Positions 52,757-61,550 are shown, numbered from the stretch's first letter. The stretch is 64,000 nt of DNA from Streptomyces sp. NBC_00568 (GCF_026341855.1 NZ_JAPENW010000001.1:5013001-5077000); one strand, 5' to 3'. Notes: a model not told the origin generated them from the sequence alone. Made by a program: numbers and translations.

Positions 52757-53680
52757 CTATCCGACCAGGCGCTTGTGCCATGTCAGGGCCGTGACGCGGA
52801 TCGCGGTGTCGGGGGAACCGTCCCACTGGGCGGACAGGCCGGCCGCGGTGAGCGCCGCGACGACCTCGCGTCCGACGGCCGCCGTGGTCCCGGCCGACCC
52901 GTCGAACCCGCCGTAGAGCAGGGTCAGTCCGTGCCCCGCGGCGGCGCTCTCCGTGCACTGGGTGTGGAAATAGACGAAGCCGTGGGCTCCCTCGCCGCGC
53001 TCCGCGGCCATCTCGGCGGTGCCGCAGCTCCGGCAGCAGGTGAAGTTCTCGCGGGCGGTGATGCCCCGCGCGTCGAGGCCCTCGAAGACCTCGGTGAGGC
53101 GCTCGGGATCGGTGACTCCCTCCCACGCCTCCTGCTCGGCCAGCCGCTCCGTCCAGAGCCGGTCCACGAGCTCCCGGGCCTGTGCCCTGGACACCGGACG
53201 GTGGTCGCCGTCGACGAGATACTCCTCGGCGTCCTCGGCGAGCCGCGCCCGGTCGTCGTACCCGCAGCGCAGCAGCTCCCGGATCCGGGTCTCGACCTCC
53301 TCCCGCACGTCCTCGGGGAGTTCCGGGATCTCCTGCTGGGCGTCGTGGCCGAGCGGTTCCCAGGTGATGCCCGCGTCCCAGCCGGCTTCCTCGCGGGCCC
53401 ATCCCGCCATCGCGTCCGCGACCCGGTCACGGTCGCCCAGGACCGTGCCGAAGAAGCGGTCGCGGCCCTCGCGGTGCTCCAGCTGGTACGCGCCGCCGCG
53501 CTCGTGCCACACCTGGGCGAAGACGTCCGGGCGGTCCGGTATCCGTTTCACGACCACGTAGCGGTCGCCGTCACCGCCGATCCGGTGCACCAGTTCCCGC
53601 AGCCGCCCGGCCGAAATCCGCGCGTGCTTCTGCCCGTTCTCCGTCTCGGCCTTGATGGCGAGGGACTCGTCGCTCTGCAT
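52757..53680 (-). CDS. DUF6891-like protein
   Basis: A 307-residue cytoplasmic protein of mixed alpha/beta character. The N-terminal 90 residues resemble a small domain for reading sequence-variable partners (LRELVHRIGGDGDRYVVVKR; FGTVLGDRDRVADAMAGWAR). The later part has a paired CCRSCG cysteine cluster plus HTQC, suggesting a metal site, then LLYGGFDGSAG. DUF6891 is the family I associate with this C-terminal half; activity unknown. ATG 53680 has no strong ribosome site but no better start exists. Confidence 0.74.
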   Translation of the reverse strand: MQSDESLAIKAETENGQKHARISAGRLRELVHRIGGDGDRYVVVKRIPDRPDVFAQVWHERGGAYQLEHREGRDRFFGTVLGDRDRVADAMAGWAREEAGWDAGITWEPLGHDAQQEIPELPEDVREEVETRIRELLRCGYDDRARLAEDAEEYLVDGDHRPVSRAQARELVDRLWTERLAEQEAWEGVTDPERLTEVFEGLDARGITARENFTCCRSCGTAEMAAERGEGAHGFVYFHTQCTESAAAGHGLTLLYGGFDGSAGTTAAVGREVVAALTAAGLSAQWDGSPDTAIRVTALTWHKRLVG

Positions 53681-53762
53681 GGATCAAGACTGGCACGCCC
53701 CACCGACAACGCGACGGGCGGACCGGCCGATGGGCGGACCGGCCGACGGGCCGGACCGACGG

Positions 53763-53797
53763 AAGGGGGCGCCCGCCGAATCGGCGGGCGCCCCCTT
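53763..53797. terminator. Strong terminator after glnII
   Basis: AAGGGGGCGCCCGCCGA and its complement form a 17-bp stem with minimal loop, 16 bases after the glnII stop in the direction of glnII transcription. Just outside it is a direct repeat of GGGCGGACCGGCCGA. Confidence 0.88.
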
Positions 53798-53812
53798 CGC
53801 GGGTGAGCGGGA

Positions 53813-54841
53813 TCAGACCTGGCCGGCCTTCTCCAGAGCGGTGCAGCAGGTGTCGACGATGAGGCGCGTCACGACGTACGGGTCGACGTTCGCGTTCGGG
53901 CGGCGGTCCTCGATGTAACCCTTGCCGTCCTTCTCGACCTGCCACGGGATGCGGACCGAGGCACCGCGGTTGGAGACGCCGTAGCTGTACTCGTTCCACG
54001 GGGCGGTCTCGTGCAGGCCCGTCAGACGGTCGTCGATGCCGGCGCCGTAGTTCTTGACGTGGTCCATCGGCTTGGAACCCTCGCCGAGCGACTCGCACGC
54101 GGTGATGATCGCGTCGTAGCCCTCGCGCATCGCCTTGGTGGAGAAGTTGGTGTGCGCGCCCGCGCCGTTCCAGTCGCCCTTCACCGGCTTCGGGTCCAGC
54201 GTCGCGGAGACGCCGAAGTCCTCGGCGGTGCGGTAGAGCAGCCAGCGGGCGACCCACAGCTGGTCCGAGACCTCGAGCGGCGACAGCGGGCCGACCTGGA
54301 ACTCCCACTGACCGGGCATGACCTCGGCGTTGATGCCGGAGATGCCGAGACCCGCCTTGAGACAGTTGTCCAGGTGCGCCTCGACGACGTCACGGCCGAA
54401 GATCTCGTCCGCGCCGACACCGCAGTAGTAGCCGCCCTGCGCGGCCGGGAAGCCGCCCTCGGGGAAGCCGAGCGGGCGCGAACCCTTGAAGAAGGTGTAC
54501 TCCTGCTCGATGCCGAAGATCGACTCCTGCGCGGCGAACTTCTCCGCGACCTCGGACAGCGCGGCACGGGTGTTGGACTCGTGCGGCGTCATGTCGATGT
54601 TCAGCACCTCGCACATGACGAGGATGTCGTCGCCGCCGCGGATCGGGTCCGGGAAGCTGGCCACGGGCTTGAGTACGCGGTCCGAGGCGTGACCCTCGGC
54701 CTGGTTCGTCGAGGAGCCGTCGAAGCCCCAGATCGGCAGCTCAGCACCCTTGGCGTCGTCGGCCAGGATCTTCGTCTTGGAACGGAGCTTGGCCGTCGGC
54801 TCGGTGCCGTCGATCCAGATGTACTCAGCCTTGAAGCTCAC
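53813..54841 (-). CDS. glnII: Glutamine synthetase, type II (eukaryotic-like)
   Basis: A 342-residue heat-labile GSII typical of Streptomyces and other actinomycetes, which makes glutamine from glutamate and ammonia. The N-terminal beta-grasp has KAEYIWIDGTEPTAKLRSKT and the active site has LPIWGFDGSSTNQAEGHASD. ATP and metal motifs FGIEQEYTFF, NAEVMPGQWEFQVGP and NGAGAHTNFSTKAM follow in normal order. The GTG at 54841 has GAAGGA upstream. Unlike GlnA, GSII is not adenylylated, so glnE acts on the other enzyme. A putative GlnR region precedes it. Confidence 0.97.
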   Translation of the reverse strand: MSFKAEYIWIDGTEPTAKLRSKTKILADDAKGAELPIWGFDGSSTNQAEGHASDRVLKPVASFPDPIRGGDDILVMCEVLNIDMTPHESNTRAALSEVAEKFAAQESIFGIEQEYTFFKGSRPLGFPEGGFPAAQGGYYCGVGADEIFGRDVVEAHLDNCLKAGLGISGINAEVMPGQWEFQVGPLSPLEVSDQLWVARWLLYRTAEDFGVSATLDPKPVKGDWNGAGAHTNFSTKAMREGYDAIITACESLGEGSKPMDHVKNYGAGIDDRLTGLHETAPWNEYSYGVSNRGASVRIPWQVEKDGKGYIEDRRPNANVDPYVVTRLIVDTCCTALEKAGQV

Positions 54842-54934
54842 GGGCCACATCCTTCGGGGTGGGTCTTGAACGCACTTGCGGGTGCTGCGGCGCTGCGGCA
54901 CTGGGGCGCCGCCGGGGATGTCCGGAAGCCTGTC

Positions 54935-54985
54935 AACCAGCGATTTCCCGATCATTGCCCGAATGTGAACCCCGTGTTACCTGGG
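54935..54985. promoter_or_regulatory. Candidate GlnR-binding region of glnII
   Basis: On the glnII strand this stretch reads GGTAACACGGGGTTCAC, then GCAATG and GGAAATC. That fits the loose GTnAC-N6-GAAAC spacing of GlnR boxes. GlnR control of glnII is known in S. coelicolor, and the region sits about 95-145 bases before the start. The match is by eye only. Confidence 0.42.
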
Positions 54986-55182
54986 CTGTGTGTGCCCGGT
55001 CTCACACCACCTGCCGCGCCGCCGTCGTTCGCGTGCGAGCGTTCGCGACCGCGATCGGCCGGCCCGTCGCCCGACCGCTCCCGCAGGTCCGGGGGAGAAG
55101 GCCGGATGGACGGCTCGTATGCGATGCGCGTGGGAGCGGTACGGGGGATGTGGTCCCGTTCCGCCCCGGTTGCCTGCCCATG

Positions 55183-55234
55183 CGAAGGCCCTGCCGCTTC
55201 CGATCCGGGGGAATCGGCGACGGCAGGGCCTTCG
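55183..55234. terminator. Terminator after the secreted DPBB-like gene
   Basis: CGAAGGCCCTGCCG (55183-55196) pairs with CGGCAGGGCCTTCG (55221-55234), 14 bases past the stop of the leftward gene at 55249. Confidence 0.78.
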
Positions 55235-55248
55235 ACCCGTTCGGCCCG

Positions 55249-55923
55249 TTACCCGACCTTCTCGATACGGGCCTTGCGGATCAGGAACTTGCCCGGTTCC
55301 CGGACCTGCTCGAAGGCCGAGTTGTTCAGCAGGACACAGCTGCCGGAGACCGAGGTGACCTCGACGGTCGTGGACTTGTTGTTGTCCAGGTTGGTGACCT
55401 TCAGCTTCGTCCCGGCCGGGAACTGGTTGCTGGACGCGGCCGGAGCGCCGCCCTCGCCGGAGAGCGTGACGGTCGAACCGTTGCAGACCTGCTGGCCGGT
55501 GGCGGCGCCACCGCCGGCGTTGTTCGCCGGGGCGGACTGCGCCGGAGCCGAGGGAGCGGGCGCGGCCTGCGCCGGTGCGGACTGCGCCGGCTGCTGCGGG
55601 GCGGTCTGGGAGTCCTGAGCCGATTCCCCGACCGCGCAGTTGGACGCTTCCTGCTGAACCTTGATCTGCGCGATGACGGCCTCGCGGTTGGCGATCCGTG
55701 CCTCCGACTGCGCGTCGGGGGCGGCCCGCTGGCCCTCGATGAACTTCTGGTTGTTGCCGAGCGCGGTGGCCAGACCCGCGCAGACCGTCGAGGACTGCGC
55801 GTTCTGCACCGACGCCGCGTTCGAGGTGGCGGCCAGGGCGAAAGCCCCACCGCCGGCCACGGTCGCCGCGCTGACCAGCAGAGCGATCTTCTTCTTGGTG
55901 CTGAGAGTTCTCCTACGCGACAT
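55249..55923 (-). CDS. Secreted protein with possible RlpA-like double-psi barrel
   Basis: A 224-residue exported protein. The signal peptide (LLVSAATVAGGGAFALAAT) is followed by a helical region with one cysteine near 45 and a Pro/Ala/Gln-rich linker (PAQSAPAQAAPAPSAPAQSA). A C-terminal beta domain of about 85 residues contains LKVTNLDNNKSTTVEVTSVS and VLLNNSAFEQVREPGKFLIR, which resembles the double-psi beta-barrel of RlpA/barwin proteins that bind glycan. Overall build (signal, helical part, linker, cysteine-containing C-terminal domain) parallels the DUF1996 protein at 48.5 kb. ATG 55923 is behind GGAGG. Confidence 0.66.
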   Translation of the reverse strand: MSRRRTLSTKKKIALLVSAATVAGGGAFALAATSNAASVQNAQSSTVCAGLATALGNNQKFIEGQRAAPDAQSEARIANREAVIAQIKVQQEASNCAVGESAQDSQTAPQQPAQSAPAQAAPAPSAPAQSAPANNAGGGAATGQQVCNGSTVTLSGEGGAPAASSNQFPAGTKLKVTNLDNNKSTTVEVTSVSGSCVLLNNSAFEQVREPGKFLIRKARIEKVG

Positions 55924-56070
55924 GCGCGCCTCCAGAGCGGGGGGAGGGAGCGTTACGCCGCTATGTACGAGATACCGAACGCAGTTACTCAACAGTTTCG
56001 GCAATCACTTAAGTAACCTGAATCACACGGGAGTTGAACGGCACCGGCACCGGCCGTCCGGCCCGGCCCG

Positions 56071-56430
56071 CTACCGGGACAGGGCGTCGCGCACCGCCTC
56101 GTCCGTGCGGCCCACCACCGCGGTCCCGTCCTCCGCCGTGATGATCGGCCGCTGGATGAGCTTCGGGTGCTCGGACAGTGCCTTGATCCACCGGTCCCGT
56201 GAACCGGCGTCCCGCGCCCACTCCTTGAGCCCCAGCTCCTTGGCGTCGGCCTCCTGGGTCCGCGTGATGTCCCATGGTTCGAGGCCCAGGCGGTCGAGGA
56301 CGCCGCGGATCTCGTCCTCGCTCGGCACGTCCTCCAGGTAGCGGCGGACGGTGTAGTCGGCGCCCTCCGCGTCGAGCAGGCTGATCGCGCTGCGGCACTT
56401 CGAACAGGCCGGATTGATCCAGATCTCCAT
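56071..56430 (-). CDS. ArsC-family (Spx/arsenate reductase-like) protein
   Basis: A 119-residue thioredoxin-fold protein. The active cysteine pattern is NPACSKCRSAISLL (Cys-x-x-Cys, unlike the single catalytic Cys of E. coli ArsC). The downstream RPIITAEDGTAVVGRTDE segment carries the conserved Arg and strand of the family. Such proteins in actinomycetes may be oxidoreductases rather than true arsenate reductases; no arsenic genes are near. ATG 56430 was chosen over longer frames. Confidence 0.88.
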   Translation of the reverse strand: MEIWINPACSKCRSAISLLDAEGADYTVRRYLEDVPSEDEIRGVLDRLGLEPWDITRTQEADAKELGLKEWARDAGSRDRWIKALSEHPKLIQRPIITAEDGTAVVGRTDEAVRDALSR

Positions 56431-56594
56431 GCCGCACACGTTACGGCAGACACCCTCGGGTACTGCTGTCACGGCGCCCCCAAAGGCCCTGTGGCCAGCG
56501 GCTATTGTCAGTGTCCGGCGGTAGAATAGAAGCAGTGTTCGAGGGTGTCGCCGGGGGGTCCGGACGGCGCCCTGACCGCGACAGGAGGATGCCT

Positions 56595-56903
56595 GTGCCC
56601 GCTGCCGCACTGAAGCCGCTGCCCACTCAGTCCACATCCAAGAGGGCGGTCCTGCTGGACCTGCCGTACGAGCCCATGGAGAAGCGCCCGCTGCCGCCGG
56701 GGCGCCCCCGCGACTGGTATGTCACGCACAACCGCCGGCTGAAGGCGATGCGACTCGCCATAGCCCTGCTCGACTCCGGTGTGTACGTGCCGAACCAGGC
56801 CCGCAACGAGAAGATCCGCAGTACCGCGGAAATCATCGGCGTCCACCCGCCGTCGGACACCACGTGCCACATGGTGCGTGCACTGATGAGGTACGCCCGC
56901 TGA
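56595..56903 (+). CDS. Conserved streptomycete small protein, function unknown
   Basis: A 102-residue basic protein. The GTG at 56595 is chosen because AGGAGG ends 6 bases before it. It has a PxRPRDWYVTHNRRLKAMRL segment, then LDSGVYVPNQARNEKIRSTA and a C-terminal HMVRALMRYAR. The combination of aromatic and basic residues is consistent with a small nucleic-acid or protein-binding adaptor. I recall similar proteins between glnII and its neighbours in other Streptomyces, without a known function. Confidence 0.76.
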   Translation: MPAAALKPLPTQSTSKRAVLLDLPYEPMEKRPLPPGRPRDWYVTHNRRLKAMRLAIALLDSGVYVPNQARNEKIRSTAEIIGVHPPSDTTCHMVRALMRYAR

Positions 56904-56956
56904 GGAGTCGAGCGCGCTGATCACTGGTGCCGGGTGCTTCCGCCCCGAGGCGAGAT

Positions 56957-57240
56957 CACCCGGCACCGGCACCGCCGGTCACCCGGCACCGGCACCGGCA
57001 CCGCCGGTCACCCGGCACCGGCACCGGTACCGCCGGTCACCCGGCACCGGCATCGGTACCGCCGGTCTCCCGGTACCGCCGGTCTCCCGGTACGGGCACC
57101 GTTCGGGACCGGCACTGTGCGTCGCTCGGGACCGGCGCCCGCCGTCACCCGGCATCGGCACCGGCGGTCACCCGGTACCGGCACTGTTCGGGACCGGTGC
57201 CCCTGCGTCGAACGGGACCGGTGCCACCCGGCTGACGTGC
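56957..57240. repeat. GC-rich tandem repeat block between convergent genes
   Basis: Units of 23-29 bases built on CACCCGGCACCGGCACCG...CCGGT start at 56957, 56980, 57009 and 57038, and then become degenerate (CTCCCGGTACCGCCGGT; GGGACCGGCAC) to about 57240. The units contain CCGG palindromes that can form many short hairpins. No coding sense. The block fills the gap between the rightward gene ending at 56903 and the leftward one ending at 57282, so it likely ends transcription from both and may vary between strains. Confidence 0.82.
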
Positions 57241-57281
57241 CGGGCGTCGCACGGCAGCCCGTGGGGGCCGTCGCCCGTTGG

Positions 57282-58478
57282 TCACTCGGCCGACAACTCC
57301 CGCTCCAGGGGCGTCCGGAAGCGCGGAGTGACCCGGGTCCGTCCCACCCACGCCTGAAGGCGCTCGGCCTCCGCGGAGATCGCGGCCCGTGCCTCGCGGC
57401 CGACACCCCCGGTGTCCAGCAGCCGCCAGACCACCTCGCCGTAGGGCCGCTGCGCCCATCCCCCGACCACCCGGCCGTCCCACCACACCGTCGGCCCGAC
57501 ATTGCCGCTGCCGTCGAAGAGGGCGGGCCGCAGGGACGGGTCGAGATACCAGTCCCGCTCCTGCCGGCTCATGGGCGTCGGATCGAGGCCGGGCAGCAGG
57601 GCGGCCCACGGCGTCTCCGGCCCGGCGACCGGGTTCTCGTCGCCGGCCGCCACGTACCCCGTGAGCCCGTCGTCGAGCGACACGGCCACCGCCCCGATCG
57701 CGGCCAGCGTCCGGCGTACGTCGGTGACCTTCCAGCCCGTCCACCACTTCAGGTCGGCCTCCGTGGCGGGCCCGCACGCCGTCAGCCAGCGGCCCAGCAG
57801 CTCGGACCGCGCCTCGGCGGGCGGGAGGTGTGGATGCGGTGGCGCGACCGCCCAGCGGAACTGGCTCGACGTCCAGGAACCGAGCGGGCGCCCGCGCACC
57901 ACCCGGCCCTCGATGCCCAGCACCCGCATCAGCCGGGACGACACCGTTTGCGGACTCTCGTAACTCTTCCCGGCCCCGTAGACGAACTGCTCCCTCAACC
58001 GTGGTTCGTCCCCGGTGAGTTCGTTCACCGTGGCCTGTCCACGCCGGGCCAGCGCGGCGAGCGCGGACGCCTCGACCTCCGTGAGCCACTCCTCGGTCAG
58101 CCGTCCGTCACTTCCGCCGACGATGTCCTTGATCAGCCCCGCCCGGGCCTTCGCGGCGATGTCGAGGCCGGTCGAGGCGTGCACCACGGCGGCCAGGCCG
58201 GTGGGGAACACGAACACGGTGTGCCGCATGCCGTGCATCCGTACGAGAGACCGGTCCTCGTACAGCGCCCGGTCCACCTGCGCCACCGTCTCCCCGCAGT
58301 CCGTGAGACGCGCGCCGACCGCCAGGTACACCGTCGCCGGGTCGGTGCCGTGCAGCGCCACCAAGGAGTCCGCGACCTCCTCGGGGGTCGCCGCCCGCGC
58401 GGAGCCCACGAGCCGCTGCCGCAGCCCGAGCCGTGCCCGTCGCTCCGCCACCCCGATGTGCCGCGGCTTCCCCGTCAC
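57282..58478 (-). CDS. HTH_42 winged-helix DNA-binding protein (AlkZ/YcaQ-like superfamily)
   Basis: A 398-residue member of the winged-helix family that includes the DNA glycosylases AlkZ and YcaQ, which unhook interstrand crosslinks or remove bulky adducts. Diagnostic stretches are VADSLVALHGTDPATVYLAV near the N-terminus, YEDRSLVRMHGMRHTVFVFP and FDGSGNVGPTVWWDGRVVGG. The catalytic QxQ motif of true AlkZ was not seen in the same position, so repair activity is uncertain. GTG 58478 has GGAGG 5 bases upstream; a longer frame upstream is not supported. It reads into the tandem repeat block. Confidence 0.85.
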   Translation of the reverse strand: MTGKPRHIGVAERRARLGLRQRLVGSARAATPEEVADSLVALHGTDPATVYLAVGARLTDCGETVAQVDRALYEDRSLVRMHGMRHTVFVFPTGLAAVVHASTGLDIAAKARAGLIKDIVGGSDGRLTEEWLTEVEASALAALARRGQATVNELTGDEPRLREQFVYGAGKSYESPQTVSSRLMRVLGIEGRVVRGRPLGSWTSSQFRWAVAPPHPHLPPAEARSELLGRWLTACGPATEADLKWWTGWKVTDVRRTLAAIGAVAVSLDDGLTGYVAAGDENPVAGPETPWAALLPGLDPTPMSRQERDWYLDPSLRPALFDGSGNVGPTVWWDGRVVGGWAQRPYGEVVWRLLDTGGVGREARAAISAEAERLQAWVGRTRVTPRFRTPLERELSAE

Positions 58479-58661
58479 GTCGCCTCCGTACCGTCGCCTC
58501 GCACTCCGTGCTCCGCATCCTCTCGAAAGCCCGCCCGTCACAGGGCGGGACTCACCCGTTCGCCGTAGCCGGGCATGCGGCGACCCTGCCCCCGGCCTTG
58601 ACTGGGGCCACCGCGAGGAAGCGGGATCCGGAGGCGCACCAGGACCACGTGGGGAGAGACG

Positions 58662-59192
58662 ATGCATCAGAGGAACGGCATACGAGGACCGGTCCGCCTG
58701 ATCCTGGCCGTGGTCGTGGTGGCGGCCCTGGCCACCCAGCTGACCGCCTGTTCGGACGACAGCAGCCCCTCCGACACCGCCTCCAAGGCGGCGTCCGCCG
58801 CTTCCAAGGCCGCCTCCGCCGTCTCCGAGGCCGCGTCCGCCGCCACCGCGGCCGGGGACGCCCTCGCCTCCGCGACCGCCGAGGCCGGCAAGAAGTTCGA
58901 CGAGTTCAAGAACGGCGTGGACGCCAAGAACGAGGTGAAACTCGACGGCGACGCGAGCCCCGACTCCGACGGGCGCATGGCGGTGAAGGTGACCGCCGCC
59001 AACCCCACCTCCTCGGCGAAGTCCTACATCGTCCAGGTCGACTTCCGCGACCAGAGCGGCAACCTCCTCGACACGACCGTCGTGACGGTGAGCGACGTCG
59101 CGGGAGGCGCTTCCAAGGACGCCACCGCCCGCAGCAACCGTTCCCTCACCGGCGACGTCAAGACCGCTGTCGCCCGCGCCGTGAGGTACTGA
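58662..59192 (+). CDS. FxLYD-domain-like lipoprotein
   Basis: A 176-residue precursor with a lipobox LATQLTACSD (acylated Cys near 30). A very Ala/Ser-rich helical spacer of about 50 residues (SKAASAASKAASAVSEAASA) follows, then a beta-sandwich of the FxLYD type (MAVKVTAANPTSSAKSYIVQ; FRDQSGNLLDTTVVTVSDV). FxLYD domains occur in cell-surface proteins of unknown function. GGGGAGAG precedes the ATG at 58662. The DUF2252 gene starts 3 bases after the stop, so the pair is likely an operon. Confidence 0.76.
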   Translation: MHQRNGIRGPVRLILAVVVVAALATQLTACSDDSSPSDTASKAASAASKAASAVSEAASAATAAGDALASATAEAGKKFDEFKNGVDAKNEVKLDGDASPDSDGRMAVKVTAANPTSSAKSYIVQVDFRDQSGNLLDTTVVTVSDVAGGASKDATARSNRSLTGDVKTAVARAVRY

Positions 59193-59195
59193 CGG

Positions 59196-60554
59196 ATGCT
59201 TCGGAACAGCGTCACGGCCACCTCGGCCGACCGGGCCGCCCGGGGCCGGGCGGCGCGCAAGCGCGTCACCCGTTCCGCGCACGGCACCTGGATCCCCGCC
59301 GCCGACCGCCCCGATCCGGTCGGCCTCCTGCAACAGCAGGGCAGGGACCGGCTTCCGGAACTCCTGCCGATCCGGTACGCGCGGATGGCGGCGTCACCGC
59401 TCGCGTTCCTGCGCGGGGCCGCCGCCGTCATGGCCGCCGACCTCGCCGCCCAGCCGCACACCGGGCTCACCGTCCAGCTCTGCGGAGACGCCCACCTGCT
59501 GAACTTCGGCCTGTACGCCTCCCCGGAACGCTCTCTCCTCTTCGACCTCAACGACTTCGACGAGACCTTCCCCGGACCCTTCGAGTGGGACGTCAAACGG
59601 CTCGCGGCCAGCGTCGCGGTCGCGGCCCGTGAGAACGGACACAAGGAGGAGCACGTCTTCGGCGCGGCACGGGCCGCCGCCGGGCAGTACCGCGAGGCGA
59701 TGCGACGGCTGGCCCGGCAGGGCGAACTGACCGTCTGGTACGAGCACATCGACGCCGATCTGCTGCTGCCGCTGGTCCGCTCCGGCCGCCGGCGCCGACG
59801 CGTCGAGGCGACCCTCACCCGGGCCCGCCGCCGCACCAGCCTGCAGGCGCTCGGCAAACTCACCGAGATCGTCGACGGACGCCGCCGCATCGTCCACGAC
59901 CCGCCCCTGCTGGAACCGGCCGGAAGCCTCGACACGGCCTCGCTCCGCAAGATCTTCAGCGACTACCGCTCCACGCTCCCCGAGGAACGCCGACTGCTCC
60001 TCGACCGCTACCGGTTCGTCGACGCCGCCCGCAAGGTCGTCGGTGTGGGCAGCGTCGGCACCCGCTGCTTCATCGTGCTGCTCGCCGGGCGGGACGCCGA
60101 CGACCCGCTGTTCCTGCAGATCAAGCAGGCGGGACGGTCCGTACTCGAAGAGCATCTGCCCATCGGCCCGTACGTCCATCCCGGGCGCCGTGTCGTCGCG
60201 GGGCAGCGGCTGATGCAGGCCGCCGGCGACATCTTCCTGGGCTGGACGACGGGCCCCGAGGGGCGGGCGTTCTACTGGCGCCAGCTGCACGACATGAAGG
60301 GCTCCGCGGACATCGCCGGCATGAACCCGGGCGAACTGCGCACCTACGCCCGGCTGTGCGGCACGGCCCTGGCCCGCGCGCACGCCCGTTCCGGCGACCG
60401 CATCGCGATCGCCGCGTATCTCGGGGGCGCCGACACCTTCGACCGTGCAATCGCGGACTTCGCGCTGCGCTACGCGGACCGTAACGCCGCCGACCACGCG
60501 GCACTGGGCGCTGCGGTGATCGCGGGCGTGGTCCGGGCGGCCCCGGGCGTGTGA
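59196..60554 (+). CDS. DUF2252 protein (kinase-like fold)
   Basis: A 452-residue protein of the DUF2252 family, related in fold to aminoglycoside phosphotransferases and other protein-kinase-like enzymes. Recognisable segments are LCGDAHLLNFGLYASPERSL, which contains an acidic catalytic-loop-like His-x-x-N-F, DLNDFDETFPGPFEWDVKRL with the metal-binding Asp, and LQIKQAGRSVLEEHL as a possible Lys-containing site. The substrate is unknown. ATG 59196 lies 3 bases past the lipoprotein stop. The last codons lie inside a 24-bp tandem duplication. Confidence 0.9.
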   Translation: MLRNSVTATSADRAARGRAARKRVTRSAHGTWIPAADRPDPVGLLQQQGRDRLPELLPIRYARMAASPLAFLRGAAAVMAADLAAQPHTGLTVQLCGDAHLLNFGLYASPERSLLFDLNDFDETFPGPFEWDVKRLAASVAVAARENGHKEEHVFGAARAAAGQYREAMRRLARQGELTVWYEHIDADLLLPLVRSGRRRRRVEATLTRARRRTSLQALGKLTEIVDGRRRIVHDPPLLEPAGSLDTASLRKIFSDYRSTLPEERRLLLDRYRFVDAARKVVGVGSVGTRCFIVLLAGRDADDPLFLQIKQAGRSVLEEHLPIGPYVHPGRRVVAGQRLMQAAGDIFLGWTTGPEGRAFYWRQLHDMKGSADIAGMNPGELRTYARLCGTALARAHARSGDRIAIAAYLGGADTFDRAIADFALRYADRNAADHAALGAAVIAGVVRAAPGV

Positions 60555-60586
60555 CACCCGCCGGCCCCGGGCGTGTGACACCCGCC
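60539..60586. repeat. Exact 24-bp tandem duplication over the DUF2252 stop
   Basis: GGCCCCGGGCGTGTGACACC and four more bases repeat exactly at 60539-60562 and 60563-60586. The stop codon TGA is inside the unit, so the duplication does not change the protein. It could be replication slippage. Confidence 0.8.
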
Positions 60587-60680
60587 GGTGCCGGCCGGCG
60601 GGAGCCGGATGCGGGACCCCGGGACGGCACCGGCCTCCGCGCCCCGCGGAGCCGGTACGCGGCGCGTGGCGCGAGGCCGT

Positions 60681-61478
60681 TCAGACCCCGGCCGCCCTCC
60701 GCACCGGGTCGCCGAGTCCGGTGAGGACGAGGTCCACGAGCCGCCGCCGGTCCTCGGCGTGGTCGCGGAACCAGAGGCCCAGCATGTGCTCCGCGTCGGG
60801 CAGTTCGAAGCGGGTGAAGCGGGCATGTGCGCCGAGGGCGTCCGCGACGGCCTCCGTCACCGCGGGCGGGATGACCGTGTCCGTGCCGGGTACGGCGAGC
60901 ACCGCCCGGCCCCCGTAGGCCCGCAGGACGTCGAGCGCGGGAGCCCGCCGCCAGCTGTCCGGAGTACGGATGATCCGGCTGAAGCGGCTCTCCGCCGCCC
61001 CCGTGCCGTCGTGCCGGGCGGCCGGCTCCTCGTCCTCGAACGGAACCGGCCAGGCCTCGGCGCCGTACACCGCGGGTGCGCACAGTACGAGCGCCACCGC
61101 GCGGTCCCCGTAGTGCCGCGCGAGATCGGCCACCGTCTGGCCGCTCATGCTGAACCCGACGAGGATCAGCGGGGCGCCCGCCGGAACCGTCGCGTCGATG
61201 ACCGACACGGCTTGCTCGAACCGCCGCCGAAGGCTCAACTCGCCCAGCTCGCCGGTGCTTTCACCGTGCCCGGAGAAGTCGAAGGCGAGCCCCGCGCAGC
61301 TTCGGGCCGCGAAGTCGTCGAGCAGTGGGAGCAGTCGCTCCTTGCTGCCGTTGCCCGCGCCGTGCAGAAGGACGGCCGTGGCCGCCCCGGCACCTCCGTC
61401 GGTCCCGCTGCCGCTGACGCAGCTCAGTCGTTCACCGTCGTGGTCGTGTGTGAAGGGAGAGAGCATCCCCCCATTCAC
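60681..61478 (-). CDS. Alpha/beta hydrolase
   Basis: A 265-residue serine hydrolase. The oxyanion-hole segment is AVLLHGAGNGSKERLLPLLD, the nucleophile elbow is LVGFSMSGQTVADL, in which the usual GxSxG is GFSMSG, the acid is around VPGTDTVIPPAV and the catalytic His is in PDAEHMLGLWFRDH. This is the alpha/beta-hydrolase set for esterase, lipase or thioesterase action; the substrate cannot be read. Start GTG 61478 or ATG 61466. It converges with the DUF2252 gene. Confidence 0.85.
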   Translation of the reverse strand: MNGGMLSPFTHDHDGERLSCVSGSGTDGGAGAATAVLLHGAGNGSKERLLPLLDDFAARSCAGLAFDFSGHGESTGELGELSLRRRFEQAVSVIDATVPAGAPLILVGFSMSGQTVADLARHYGDRAVALVLCAPAVYGAEAWPVPFEDEEPAARHDGTGAAESRFSRIIRTPDSWRRAPALDVLRAYGGRAVLAVPGTDTVIPPAVTEAVADALGAHARFTRFELPDAEHMLGLWFRDHAEDRRRLVDLVLTGLGDPVRRAAGV

Positions 61479-61550
61479 TCATGACTCACTCATGCCGATC
61501 ACGCGGTAATTCGCCTTCCGGGAAACGGGCTTGAGGCGAAATGGTCGGGC

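Noticed and set aside
56957..57240. Possible CRISPR array
   Set aside because: Units are directly abutting and degenerate, with no unique spacers and no cas genes.
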